Assembly: GCA_902470365.1 (NCBI GenBank)
Contig: CABRFZ010000007.1
Coordinates: 1-64,000, forward strand
Length of the DNA: 64,000 nucleotides
Source of the DNA: an uncultured Collinsella sp.
GTDB lineage: Bacteria > Actinomycetota > Coriobacteriia > Coriobacteriales > Coriobacteriaceae
Direction of reading: 5' to 3'
The position numbers and the translations under genes are program-made. The notes under the pieces were generated by a model. That model saw nothing but the letters and a program-made list of their open reading frames with translations. It searched no databases and had not been told where the DNA came from. Numbering within the stretch: the stretch's first letter is position 1; each line of letters starts with the position of its first letter. Of the stretch, positions 52,601-60,872 are shown piece after piece.

Positions 52601-53439
52601 ACGCCGGTCTTCTTGAGGTACTTGGCGCCGATGGTGCCCATGTCCATGAGGCAGACGGGCTTGGCTTCGCGGCCGAGTTCGTGGCGCATCTCCATGTAGC
52701 GGTCGAAGGCCTGCTGCACCACAGCGTCGTCGATCGTCACGTCGTCCAGGACGGTGCCGAAGGTGGTGTGGCGGCAGTGGTCGGACCAGTAGGTGTCAAT
52801 CACGCGGATCTCGGTGATGGTGGGGTCGCGGTCCTCATCGCGGAAGTACTGCTGGCAGAAGGCGATGTCCGCCTCGTCCATGGCAAGACCGCGCTCGGCG
52901 ATAAAAGCCGCAAGGCCGGCCTCATCGAGCTCGCGGAAGCCGTCGAGCACCTCGACGGGCTGGGGCTCGGGGGTCTCCATGTACAGCGTCTCGGGCAGGT
53001 CGAGCGAGGCGATGCGTGCCTCGACGGGGTTCACCACGTAGTGCTTGATGGCATCGATGGCGGCCTCGTCCAGAGCGCCCGAGATCATATAGACCTTGGC
53101 GGAGCGCACAGCGGGGCGCTCGCCCTGGCTGATGAGCTGCACGCACTCGCTGGCGGAGTCGGCGCGCTGGTCAAACTGGCCAGGCAGGAATTCGACGGCA
53201 AAGACGGCGCCATCGCTTGCGGGGAGCTCGTCGTAGGTCACATCGACCTGGGGCTCGCTAAAGACGGTCGGCACGCAGGAGCGGAAAAGCTCCTCGTCGA
53301 TGCCCTCGACGTCGTAGCGGTTGATGATCCTCAGGGCCTCGATGCCCTTGATGCCGAGAATTTCGGTCAGCTCGCCCTTGAGCTGCTGAGCCTCGACGTC
53401 GAACCCGGGTTTCTTCTCCACGTAGATACGAGAGACCAT
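49693..53439 (-). CDS. purL: phosphoribosylformylglycinamidine synthase, large fused form
   Basis: PurL converts FGAR, glutamine and ATP to FGAM in purine synthesis. This is the single-chain form of 1248 residues with the domains in order: N-terminal PurS-like, linker, two AIRS-like ATP domains (DTYWSDHCRHTTF, FKNETHNHPTEIEPFGGAATC, GGRTGRDGIGGATGSS) and a C-terminal glutaminase domain (PVFPGNNCEYDS, IPGGFSGGDE, GICNGFQALI with the catalytic Cys). The form is the one found in gammaproteobacteria, eukaryotes and some clostridia and coriobacteria, rather than the split PurS/L/Q set. AGGAAGG precedes the ATG. I saw no purine riboswitch in the 183-base leader. Confidence 0.96.
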   Translation of the reverse strand: MVSRIYVEKKPGFDVEAQQLKGELTEILGIKGIEALRIINRYDVEGIDEELFRSCVPTVFSEPQVDVTYDELPASDGAVFAVEFLPGQFDQRADSASECVQLISQGERPAVRSAKVYMISGALDEAAIDAIKHYVVNPVEARIASLDLPETLYMETPEPQPVEVLDGFRELDEAGLAAFIAERGLAMDEADIAFCQQYFRDEDRDPTITEIRVIDTYWSDHCRHTTFGTVLDDVTIDDAVVQQAFDRYMEMRHELGREAKPVCLMDMGTIGAKYLKKTGVMTDVDESEEINACTVKVKVDVDGEDQDWLFLFKNETHNHPTEIEPFGGAATCVGGAIRDPLSGRSYVYQAMRVTGAGDPTVPVSETLEGKLPQRKLVTTAAAGYSSYGNQIGLATGQVNELYHPGYVAKRMEVGAVVGATPANHVRRECPAPTDKIILLGGRTGRDGIGGATGSSKTQNTESIETSGAEVQKGNAPVERKLQRLFRRGDACRLIKRCNDFGAGGVSVAVGELADGLYVDLDTVTKKYDGLDGTELAISESQERMACAVADGDVEEFMGYAAEENLEATVIAEVTAEPRMRMAWNGVAIVDLSREFLNSNGAPKHQVAHVCARSVWQPSWAGTTLAERMTSLVTDLNVASNKGLSERFDSTIGAATVLMPFGGKMQLTPSSAMVAKFPVDGETTTASAMAWGFNPYLMEADQFAGAYLSVVESIAKLVAAGFEHKRAYLSFQEYFERLRTEAERWGKPMAAVLGALMAQVDLGAGAIGGKDSMSGSFEDETGELNVPPTLISFAVAVGKAARAVSPEFKDLTHRVVRIAPATYGEDYRPDAQQLLAAFDAVEALTANGNALAVSTPGYGCGAESLFKMCVGNQIGIELAEDVDVESLFTPLYGSFIVELAEDAELPEVADGVVVEPLGTTVEGYVIDTGSEVIELAELQEAWESGIEGVFAYRSAGETPEVETIDFRAKDIHVYGGAKIARPRVIIPVFPGNNCEYDSARAFRAAGAEADTFVINNLTPEAVAESTHELARRIRASQIVMIPGGFSGGDEPDGSAKFITAFFRAPEVTEAVRDLLKARDGLMLGICNGFQALIKLGLVPYGDIVDATPDAPTLTFNTIGRHQSRLVRTRISSNLSPWLSQCSLDDPYTVAISHGEGRFVANDEVLAQLIANGQVATQYVGENGKPSMDLSVNPNGSALAIEGITSPDGRVLGKMGHAERRGDNLYRNVPEHVPGDKFMPIFESGVAYFA

Positions 53440-53622
53440 TGGTTCCTGCCTTCCTGATCGGTTGGGCGTACGGTACGGTATGCGGCAGCGGTCGGTTTAC
53501 GGGGCAAGCCTCGGGTCGCCTTGAGCCACATGTTTGTAAACGTCACTATGATACGACAGCTCGCGGCGCGTTGAGGACGGCGAGGGTGCTACAGTGAAGC
53601 GCAAACAAGAGAAAGGCATCAC

Positions 53623-55185
53623 ATGGCATTCGTTTCGCTCGCCATCATCGCACTCGTGGCCTTTGCAAGCCCCTTCATCGCCTCGGCGATTCCCGGAAAA
53701 CCCGTTCCCGAGACGGTCTTTTTGCTCGTGTTCGGCGCGGTGTTGGGACCTCATATGCTCGGTGTCATCCATGTAGACGCCGAGGTCTCGCTCGTGTCCG
53801 AGCTGGGCCTGGCCTTTTTGTTTTTGCTTGCCGGCTTTGAGATCGACCCCAAGAGCATCACGGGTGTGGAGGGGCGCTACGGCTTGGCGACATGGGTCGT
53901 CACGTTTGGTATCGCCTGGCTTGCCGTGCGCTTTACCCCGTGGTTCTCGGTCAGTCATTTCGACGGTATCGCCGTGACGCTTGCCCTTACTTCCACGGCG
54001 CTCGGTACGCTTGTGCCCATCATGCGCGAGCGCTCGCTCACCGGCACGCGTGTGGGCGACTCGATTCTCGCGTATGGCACTTGGGGCGAGCTCGGTCCCG
54101 TGCTCGCCATGTCGGTGCTGCTGTCTGCCCGCACCGGCATCCAGACGCTTGTAATTCTTGGCCTGTTTGCTGTGGTCTGCGTGCTGCTGGCCGCGGTTCC
54201 AAGTCGTTCCAGGCGCGTCGGCAGCCGCTTCTTTTCGTTTGTCGAGGAACGCGCCGACACCACGTCGCAGACCTTCGTGCGCCTGACGGTGCTCATCCTG
54301 GTCACGCTCGTGGCGTTCTCGGCCGTCTTTGATCTCGACATCGTGTTGGGTTCTTTTGCCGCCGGCTTTGTCCTGCGCTATATCATCCCGGAGGGCAACC
54401 ATACGCTCGAGACCAAGCTCGACGGCCTGGCCTACGGCTTTTTGATTCCGGTGTTCTTTACTGTATCGGGCGCAAAGATCGACCTGACGGCCGTGGCGTC
54501 GCGCCCCGGGCTGCTCGCGGGCTTTATCGTGGCGTTGCTGATCATTCGCGCCGTGCCCATTCTCATCTCTATGAGCATTTGTCCTGCGACGCGCGATGTG
54601 TCGGCGTATGGGCGCATTACCGTGGCCCTGTACTGCACCACGGCCCTGCCGATCATCGTTGCCGTGACGAGCGTTGCCGTCAACGCGGGCGCGCTGTCGC
54701 AAGATATTGCGTCGGTCATGGTTGCCGCCGGTGCCATCACGGTGTTCTTGATGCCATTGCTCGCGCAGCTCTTCTACCGCGTGGTGGATGCTGCGCCGGT
54801 CGCCGCCGTGGCAGAGGTTGCCGAGCATCCATCCGATGCGCTCGACATCTTGCGCGCCCACCACGACCTAGCGAGCTTGCTCGCGCGCGAGCATGAGCTG
54901 CTGACTTCGCATGGCCATGGTCGCGTATTCGAGGGACTGCCTACGCTCGATACGATTGCCGAGCGTCTTTCCGCCGAGGCGGCGAGCGGCCACATCGATG
55001 CCCGCATCGTGGACGCGGCGCACCTGCTTGCCGATAAGACCTATGGAGACGAGGTCGACCCGTCCGAGCTGACTCCGCGCGAGCGCCGTCGCCTGGAGCG
55101 CGCCAAGCTCGCCGTGCGCGAATACCGCCGCCGCATGCTGGAGCTCTATGCAAGAGAAGAAGCCCAGGACGACGACGGCAGGTAG
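53623..55185 (+). CDS. CPA2 family cation:proton antiporter
   Basis: A Na+/H+ or K+/H+ antiporter of 520 residues. About twelve membrane helices fill residues 1-385 and carry AFLFLLAGFEIDPKS, SSTALGTLVP-like TSTALGTLVPIM and FDLDIVLGSFAAGFVLRY. The C-terminal 130 residues are soluble, helical and charged, with no TrkA-N nucleotide domain. The ion cannot be told from sequence. The ATG follows AGAAAGG. It stands alone on the left flank of the accessory island. Confidence 0.88.
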   Translation: MAFVSLAIIALVAFASPFIASAIPGKPVPETVFLLVFGAVLGPHMLGVIHVDAEVSLVSELGLAFLFLLAGFEIDPKSITGVEGRYGLATWVVTFGIAWLAVRFTPWFSVSHFDGIAVTLALTSTALGTLVPIMRERSLTGTRVGDSILAYGTWGELGPVLAMSVLLSARTGIQTLVILGLFAVVCVLLAAVPSRSRRVGSRFFSFVEERADTTSQTFVRLTVLILVTLVAFSAVFDLDIVLGSFAAGFVLRYIIPEGNHTLETKLDGLAYGFLIPVFFTVSGAKIDLTAVASRPGLLAGFIVALLIIRAVPILISMSICPATRDVSAYGRITVALYCTTALPIIVAVTSVAVNAGALSQDIASVMVAAGAITVFLMPLLAQLFYRVVDAAPVAAVAEVAEHPSDALDILRAHHDLASLLAREHELLTSHGHGRVFEGLPTLDTIAERLSAEAASGHIDARIVDAAHLLADKTYGDEVDPSELTPRERRRLERAKLAVREYRRRMLELYAREEAQDDDGR

Positions 55186-55230
55186 CGAGGCGGTCCTTCG
55201 GAGAGACCAGGGACGGATGAAGCTCCTGGC

Positions 55231-55417
55231 GGAAAGTACATCCCGGTTTGAAGGCTCGGAATGGGACGCGTTTTCCGGAACAAGGCCCTTTGGAAAGTGC
55301 ACCCCATTCTGAGCCGAAAATCTGGGATGCAGTTTCCTTTTCGAACAGAAGAAGGCGCGCTGCCTGCTATTGATGCAGGCAGCGCGCCTCTTGCATAAAG
55401 CTCTGCTGAGGTTTGAA
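55231..55417 (+). repeat. direct repeat R1, left boundary of accessory island
   Basis: A diverged copy of the element at 62001-62185, in the same orientation. It is built from alternating units GGAAAGTACATCCC, GGGACGCGTTTTCC, GGAAAGTGCACCCC and GGGATGCAGTTTCC, which are mutual inverse complements with changes. They are followed by the hairpin at 55354-55388 and by GCTCTGCTGAGGTTTGAA. Confidence 0.8.
55354..55388 (+). terminator. terminator hairpin inside repeat R1
   Basis: GGCGCGCTGCCTGC pairs perfectly with GCAGGCAGCGCGCC around a short AT-rich loop, followed by TCTTG. It lies 170 bases behind the antiporter gene. Confidence 0.8.
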
Positions 55418-55572
55418 ATTAGCTCGCTATGTAAATAAGGAAACCTTAATTCCCAATACTTCAAATTCTGAAATTAGACAATGCATTTCTTGAGTCTTAA
55501 TTGCAAATATCGGATTAATTCGAAATAATGAAAGACGATTAAGCTATTTGATTTCAAAGGGGCGATGAAGCG

Positions 55573-56814
55573 ATGGCGTACAAGACGCTCGAAAAACTCT
55601 TTTATGCAGATTCAAGCTCCGATCGTTATGCTTGCCATGACGAGCTACTGCGCGAGCGCCTTACTGCCGACGGCACGGTGCGGACTGGAATTCACCTTGA
55701 GCATGGTGAACTGTTCGCTTGTGTTCCTTTGAACCTGTCCGTTGCTAGCGAGCGGATCCTCAGAAAAGAGCGAAAGATTTCCAACCTGTGGAACAGCTTG
55801 CCTTATGTGGCTTTGGGGGCCTCGATTCGTTCGCTGGTGCTTGAGGAGGTTGTTTTCAGCAACGAAATGGAGGGTGTGCACAGCACACGGCGCCAGATTG
55901 AAGCGGCGCTGGAGTCTGCGGAGGATGCCGCGGCCGAACTTTGCGGTGCCGCCGAAAAGGAGCACACTCCTTTTATTGAATTCGCTCGCCTCTACCTTCA
56001 GCTGGTGGATGGTTCAAGTCGTCCCGGCAAACCCGAGGATATCCGCGAGATTTTCGATGCCGTCACTAAGGGCGTGCTTGACCCGAAGGACCGTCCGGAT
56101 GGCAAGATGTTCCGTTTGGGTCCCGTTGTGATTGAGAACAATCGGGGCAAGATTCTCCATCAGGGTGTTTCCTCGGAGCCCGAAATCATTGACCTCCTTG
56201 GCAAGATGATAGAGTTGGGCAATCGCGAAGATGTCCCAAGCCTCTATGCAGCCTCAATCTGCCATTTTCTCTTTGAGTATATTCACCCCTTCTATGACGG
56301 TAACGGGAGAACGGGGAGATATCTTCTCGCGTTGAGCCTGAACGAGACGTTGTCGCAGCCTACGGTGTTGTCGCTTTCCAGGACGATTGCTGAGAATAAA
56401 ACCGCATATTACAAGGCGTTTGACGTGGTGGAGAGGCCCCTTAATGGTAGCGATGCAACTCCGTTTGTTGCAATGATTCTTGATTTGGTCGAGCAAGCGC
56501 AAGATGCCGTTCTGAGCGATTTGGCTGAAAAGCGCGTACAACTCGATGATCTTAAGCGGGCGATCGATGAGCTCGACGATACGTTTACCGAAAGGGCAAA
56601 AGATATTCTGTTTTATGCGGCACAGATGCATATCTTCGGTGCCTTTGGCGAATCTACGCTTGATGGTGTGTCGAGCTATCTCGATGTGACAAAGCCGACA
56701 GCGAGTAGGTCATTGTCGAGCCTAATCGCTGCCGGATATTTAGAAAAGGTGTCCGCAAGGCCGCTCGTGTGCAAGATGACGGTGGCGGGACTTAATCTGC
56801 TCGGGCTAGAGTGA
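55573..56814 (+). CDS. Fic family protein with internal inhibitory motif
   Basis: Fic enzymes attach AMP or related groups to target proteins. The 413-residue protein has an N-terminal Fic-associated domain, the Fic core with HPFYDGNGRTGR at 238-249 (all catalytic residues present), and a C-terminal winged helix (about 335-413). SNEMEG at 96-101 matches the inhibitory (S/T)xxxE(G/N) motif, so this is a class II, self-inhibited Fic protein. The winged helix suggests DNA binding and self-regulation. GGGG lies about ten bases before the ATG. It is the first gene in the island between R1 and R2, transcribed toward the operon that follows. Confidence 0.92.
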   Translation: MAYKTLEKLFYADSSSDRYACHDELLRERLTADGTVRTGIHLEHGELFACVPLNLSVASERILRKERKISNLWNSLPYVALGASIRSLVLEEVVFSNEMEGVHSTRRQIEAALESAEDAAAELCGAAEKEHTPFIEFARLYLQLVDGSSRPGKPEDIREIFDAVTKGVLDPKDRPDGKMFRLGPVVIENNRGKILHQGVSSEPEIIDLLGKMIELGNREDVPSLYAASICHFLFEYIHPFYDGNGRTGRYLLALSLNETLSQPTVLSLSRTIAENKTAYYKAFDVVERPLNGSDATPFVAMILDLVEQAQDAVLSDLAEKRVQLDDLKRAIDELDDTFTERAKDILFYAAQMHIFGAFGESTLDGVSSYLDVTKPTASRSLSSLIAAGYLEKVSARPLVCKMTVAGLNLLGLE

Positions 56815-56941
56815 ATATCGGTTATCAGACAAATGAACACTCCGAGCGCTTGCCCGCCATTCCTCCATGGTGTGAAATCGCTCTTATCCTATTGAGGCGC
56901 CTTTGAGGTCGCCAATGGACCATTGCGGCGAGCGGTGAAAG

Positions 56942-58417
56942 TTATGATTCAATTTCGTTTGACACGTACGCCAGGAGTTCATCGTCTAAGGCCTTCAGAG
57001 AGTTCTTGATTTCCCGCCTGCGCTCGCGAGCCTGTTCGATTTTTGCATCACATTCTCGTTTTGCCTTGAATTCGAACGGGCTGAAAAAGGAACGTCTGCT
57101 CTTAAGCTCTCGAAGTTCGTTCCCCAGCCGGTCAAATTCATCTTCGAGCGCTTGTTTTTGCGTCTTTTTAACAGGATTATCTAACCAGTATTTGGCTTGG
57201 AGCTCTGCTTCTTTTTCAGCGCGCTCACGTTCCTTCTTCTTCTCGGGGTCGTATTCGTCACGCTTTGCCATGTCCTTTTCTAACTGTTCTCTCCGAAGCT
57301 GTTTTGCCTCATCGCCAAGGAAAAAGCCGTCGTTTGTTATTTGCCCGCTAGAGTACTGGCTGTAGTATCGGCGATTTGTTCGAACTTTGATACATAGCTC
57401 CTCGAGAGTGCACAATATGCCCCAGCATCTTAAGAGCATCTCGTCTGTGGCAGTGCCTTGTTTGGCGACTTTATTGTCAAAGAGGTCGATAGCTAAGCGA
57501 GTCGCTTCTATGCAACTATCGTACGCATTTATGCATAGATTAAGAGCTTCTTCTTCGTTGTCATAGTCGAAATCACCTGTCCCGTAGTAATCAAATACAC
57601 GGACCTTGTTCCACCGTTCCGACCATGTGGAGCAGCCGTTGACCGCAGAGTTTAGGATCGTGATTGCAGCATTGTAATACATTGATGAAATGTTGCGCGC
57701 TGCAAGACCGGAAAGGTCTTCGGTAAAGGAGTCGAGGAGCTCTTCGATATTCTCGGGTATCTCGGCACTCTCCCCCTGCTCTTTGCTGAGCCTCTTTACG
57801 GCAGCCGTTTGTAATTCACACACGGCCTCTATATTTTTCCATTGGAGTTCACGCGACTGTAGGTGACGAATGAGCCCCGATTGAATTAACTCTAGATTCT
57901 TCGCATTCGGTAGATTTGCAAGTTTCTGGCAGAAATAGTCTATCTCAGAGTTTGTGATAGCTCGCAAATGCTCAATGAAACCTATCGCTATGTTTAGCGC
58001 GGCGTTTATCTCATCAAAATCTGATGGGGCTCGATTTAGCAGCTTTAGCATATTGATGCATGCTGCATTTGATTCCGACAAGCGGTCGTTGTCAAACGTG
58101 AGCTGCCAGTCTATCGCTTTTGCCTTTATTGACCATGCCTCGGCGTTCTTAAGATCAATCTCGAGGGCCATGGAGGCATATTTCTCAGCATCAGCGTTGT
58201 TACCTGCTTTTTGAGCGGTTCTGGCCAAGGCGAGATATCGATTGACATCTTCAGTGCGGTCTGTTTTCACTGTGCCTTCAACTTGGACAACACCTTCGAC
58301 CATCATTTTCTTTGCGGTTTCAAGCGTGTATTTCATACCACAACTTTGACAGACGAAAAAGTCTCCATCCTTGATTATCTCTGTGCTACCGCAGAGTTCG
58401 CATTTTAGCGCTTTCAT
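56942..58417 (-). CDS. zinc-ribbon, TPR and coiled-coil protein
   Basis: The 491-residue protein starts with a zinc ribbon (C6, C9, C23, C26 in CELCG and CQSCG). It is followed by a TPR-like helical pair (about 58-105), a long helical region (110-355) of unknown fold, and a charged coiled coil (about 360-491, rich in Lys, Glu and Arg). It is probably a scaffold or target-recognition protein. It is the last gene of the five-gene operon; its ATG overlaps the TIR gene stop (ATGA). No enzymatic motif is seen. Confidence 0.72.
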   Translation of the reverse strand: MKALKCELCGSTEIIKDGDFFVCQSCGMKYTLETAKKMMVEGVVQVEGTVKTDRTEDVNRYLALARTAQKAGNNADAEKYASMALEIDLKNAEAWSIKAKAIDWQLTFDNDRLSESNAACINMLKLLNRAPSDFDEINAALNIAIGFIEHLRAITNSEIDYFCQKLANLPNAKNLELIQSGLIRHLQSRELQWKNIEAVCELQTAAVKRLSKEQGESAEIPENIEELLDSFTEDLSGLAARNISSMYYNAAITILNSAVNGCSTWSERWNKVRVFDYYGTGDFDYDNEEEALNLCINAYDSCIEATRLAIDLFDNKVAKQGTATDEMLLRCWGILCTLEELCIKVRTNRRYYSQYSSGQITNDGFFLGDEAKQLRREQLEKDMAKRDEYDPEKKKERERAEKEAELQAKYWLDNPVKKTQKQALEDEFDRLGNELRELKSRRSFFSPFEFKAKRECDAKIEQARERRREIKNSLKALDDELLAYVSNEIES

Positions 58418-59073
58418 TTCGATTGCTCCATTTCATACCCTTTGCTGTTCATTTCCCGTATTAGTTTCTGCTTTATCTCAAAAACGTCATCCTTGTAAGG
58501 GAGATATAAGATGCCGTTTATATCGGACGGTTTTTCTATCGGCGGGTCGGCTTCTTTGAGAAGGATCGCGGTCCTAGACCTGCCGAATTTCATCAGTAAC
58601 ATCCCAAGCTCCAAAACTACGTTCTGGCGAGCTCTTGGCTGCGGTTGATCCTGTTCATTCTTTGGACAGCCTATATCGTCCGGGGTCATAAGTACTATCC
58701 CGAAATTAGCGCAAGGGATGTATTCCATTAGTTGTTCGATTACTGTTCGGCCCCCTATAGGCTGATTATCGAGGAAAATAGGCTCGAGATTTAACTCTTC
58801 GAGAAGACGTTGGAGTTGGTTTCGGGCGGTTTTATCGTGGCCGTAAACAACGAAAACTTTGTTGTTTGGTTCATCAATGATTTCATCTTCGATGGTTTTC
58901 CGGACCTGATCAGCGTTATTTCCTTGACAAAAGAAGCCGCCGCTGTCGTAGACATATACGGCTGTTCCACTCTCGAGCTTTATTCGATAGCCAATAGTTT
59001 TGTATCTCTGGGCCGTTTTTACCGGAATTTCTTTTGAAATAAGAAGCGAGATTAATTTATCCTTATCGATCAT
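58414..59073 (-). CDS. CAP12/PCTIR-type TIR protein with N-terminal accessory domain
   Basis: The 219-residue protein has a TIR-like nucleotide-binding domain of the PF10137 type (residues 72-200): KVFVVYGHD, GGRTVIEQLME, VLMTPDDIG, RARQNVVLELG (with the presumed catalytic Glu155) and GILYLPY. Related domains act as NAD+-degrading effectors in CBASS and Pycsar antiviral systems. Residues 1-65 are a small alpha/beta domain (SGTAVYVYDSGGFFCQGNNA) that resembles the TBP-like N-terminal domain of RNase HIII. It may bind nucleic acid or a ligand; this is my inference. The start is TAATG-coupled to the membrane protein gene, and its stop overlaps the zinc-ribbon gene. Confidence 0.85.
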   Translation of the reverse strand: MIDKDKLISLLISKEIPVKTAQRYKTIGYRIKLESGTAVYVYDSGGFFCQGNNADQVRKTIEDEIIDEPNNKVFVVYGHDKTARNQLQRLLEELNLEPIFLDNQPIGGRTVIEQLMEYIPCANFGIVLMTPDDIGCPKNEQDQPQPRARQNVVLELGMLLMKFGRSRTAILLKEADPPIEKPSDINGILYLPYKDDVFEIKQKLIREMNSKGYEMEQSK

Positions 59074-59747
59074 TAGCTGTCCTTGCTTGCTTTAACCAGT
59101 GCCGCTCTTTGCCTTATCAACGAAGTCATGCGCAATATTTTCGAGTTCGCACCTTCGATATCGTTTGATTCGATTGATTGCGATAGATCACGAAGTGCGC
59201 TCGATATTTCATCTTCAATTTGAGCGCTTGCTTCACAACTGGCGGGGTCGGCAAAGATTGAAGTTTCCAAGAGGCTGGTCATTGATGCGCGCAACTCTGA
59301 AGGTGATTCATCTAGAAGCAGTCTTAGCTGAAGTTCAAGGTTCTGCATGGATTGCGATTTGCTTGAAACTTGGTTTTCAACAGTAGATGCGTGAGATTCG
59401 GAAGCGCCTGTTGCGAAGAGCGTGGCTGTCGCAGCGCTTGCTAGCAGAAAACTGAGAATTGGAATTGCTGGAAGCGCCTCTGTTTTTAACGCGGACCCTA
59501 GCATGCCTAACAACAATTGGACTGTAAACGATACGCCAATAACAAGTATCTTTGAGATACCAAATATCTTAAGATTCTTTTGGGGTCCAAATAACAAGGT
59601 TGAAACCACCAGGGCGAGCATGACCAAAGAGAATGCGCTCTCAATCCAAAAGGTAGTTGAGGGTCCAAATAAAAGTACGGCCACGCTTTCGATAACTATG
59701 AAGAGGGCTACGGGGATTGCTGCAATATATGCCTGCGTGTTCTTCAT
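59073..59747 (-). CDS. small integral membrane protein with helical cytosolic tail
   Basis: The 224-residue protein has about four hydrophobic helices in residues 8-120 (AIPVALFIVIESVAVLLFG; SAFSLVMLALVVSTLLFG; ISKILVIGVSFTVQLLLGML; ILSFLLASAATATLFATG). The C-terminal 100 residues are a soluble, Ser/Glu/Leu-rich helical region. It has no recognisable family and no catalytic motif. The ATG at 59747 follows GGAGG and shares TAATG with the SPFH gene stop; its own stop shares TAATG with the TIR gene. It could place the TIR effector at the membrane. Confidence 0.75.
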   Translation of the reverse strand: MKNTQAYIAAIPVALFIVIESVAVLLFGPSTTFWIESAFSLVMLALVVSTLLFGPQKNLKIFGISKILVIGVSFTVQLLLGMLGSALKTEALPAIPILSFLLASAATATLFATGASESHASTVENQVSSKSQSMQNLELQLRLLLDESPSELRASMTSLLETSIFADPASCEASAQIEDEISSALRDLSQSIESNDIEGANSKILRMTSLIRQRAALVKASKDS

Positions 59748-60853
59748 TATGACCTCCGTGCTCCGCATTCGGGACAGAACTTCTCGGTTCCAGAGAAGCG
59801 ATATCCACACTCGGAACAGAACTTTGCAGCACTTTGCTGCGAATTGGTATCCGTAGGGATGGGCTGCGTCGCAGACGTGCCAGTCGCTTGTGAGAGTGCA
59901 TCGGTCATAACTGACCCCATGGTCCCGCCGACACCGGCCATTACGCCCAGGCCAATTCCCATGTTTGCGTATTCGCCAGTCGCTTCGTTTTGGGCCATCT
60001 TTTCGGCAACATCGAAGCTGCGTTCCTGTTGATAGGTATAGCCCTCGATTTGCCGTTTTTCTGCGCGTGCTTTTGCGGAGATTACGGTGCGCTGCGCCGC
60101 AGTTTCTTGTTCGATAATGCTGACCTGTTGTTTTATCTGTGCTTCGCGTACGTCGGCATATTGCTTGAAATGGAGGTCCTTAAACTTCTCGTATACCGGA
60201 TCACCTTCGGGTTTGACGATGGCGGTGACCAGCATTTGCGTTAATGAGAGACCGTATGCGGCAAAGTCGGGAAGCAGCTTGTTCTTAAGCGAGTCGGATA
60301 ACTCTTCAAGGTGTGCATCAAGTTCGAAAATGGAGAGTTTTTGTTCGGTAATTACTTGTGCAAGATGAGTTTTTATTCGAGTTTGCAGGAAAGCTTTGAA
60401 ATAACTGATCAGCTTGTCCTGGGAGAGCAAAGCTTCGGTTCCAACAAGCTTGAGAAGGAGCCTGCGGGGCTCTTTTACAGCAAGAGCCATCTCTCCGGAC
60501 GCCCCGAGCGAGAGCGGAAATCCATAAGTCGGTTCCATGAACTGAATCTTGGAACTGGTTCCCCAGCGGATGCCCATTTGCTCGATGAGGTTAACAAAGT
60601 AGACCTCTGAGTGAAACGGGCTGACACCACCGGTCGTTATCTTCGAAATGCCGTTCAGTAACGGTAGATTTTGAGTCTCAAGTTCATGCCTGCCTGGTCC
60701 AAACGAATCCAGGGCCTGTCCATTAAGGAAGAAAATTGCTTCTTGGGTCTCGTGAACAATGAGTTGCGAGCCCGTATTGATGTCTTCTGAGGGGTGTTTC
60801 CAGATAAAAGTTTGGTTATTGCCCTCATATTTGATGACATCCGTGATGCTCAT
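59747..60853 (-). CDS. SPFH domain protein with C-terminal zinc ribbon (YdjI-like)
   Basis: The 368-residue protein belongs to the SPFH/virion-core-like family (YdjI type). It has a beta-rich SPFH domain at about residues 10-200 (QEAIFFLNGQALDSFGPGRHEL), a coiled-coil helix (about 200-275), a Gly/Ala/Met-rich stretch (MGIGLGVMAGVGG), and a C-terminal zinc ribbon with CSECG and CPECG. SPFH proteins form membrane scaffolds; YdjI of Bacillus is involved in envelope stress. The ATG at 60853 follows AAGGTG. It lies 20 bases downstream of the FHA gene stop, and its own stop overlaps the membrane protein start. Confidence 0.85.
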   Translation of the reverse strand: MSITDVIKYEGNNQTFIWKHPSEDINTGSQLIVHETQEAIFFLNGQALDSFGPGRHELETQNLPLLNGISKITTGGVSPFHSEVYFVNLIEQMGIRWGTSSKIQFMEPTYGFPLSLGASGEMALAVKEPRRLLLKLVGTEALLSQDKLISYFKAFLQTRIKTHLAQVITEQKLSIFELDAHLEELSDSLKNKLLPDFAAYGLSLTQMLVTAIVKPEGDPVYEKFKDLHFKQYADVREAQIKQQVSIIEQETAAQRTVISAKARAEKRQIEGYTYQQERSFDVAEKMAQNEATGEYANMGIGLGVMAGVGGTMGSVMTDALSQATGTSATQPIPTDTNSQQSAAKFCSECGYRFSGTEKFCPECGARRS

Positions 60854-60872
60854 AGTCACCTTGTTTCCATGG

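Larger units (their letters stand above)
55186..55572. other. gene-free stretch holding repeat R1 and the fic promoter
   Basis: The left two thirds consist of repeat R1 (listed separately) with its terminator. The right part (55420-55572) is sharply AT-rich and probably carries the promoter of the Fic gene. No gene was seen. Confidence 0.6.

Noticed and set aside
52168..53457. Long plus-strand frame of 429 codons opposite purL
   Set aside because: Antisense shadow of purL, rich in Gly/Val/Leu/His repeats and without motifs.
53440..53622. A purine riboswitch in front of purL
   Set aside because: I could not find the three-stem core in the 183-base gap.
53497..54864. Minus-strand frame of 455 codons opposite the antiporter gene
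   Set aside because: Its sequence is dominated by Arg, His, Gly and Asp, as expected from the antisense of a membrane protein gene; the plus-strand antiporter has clear motifs.
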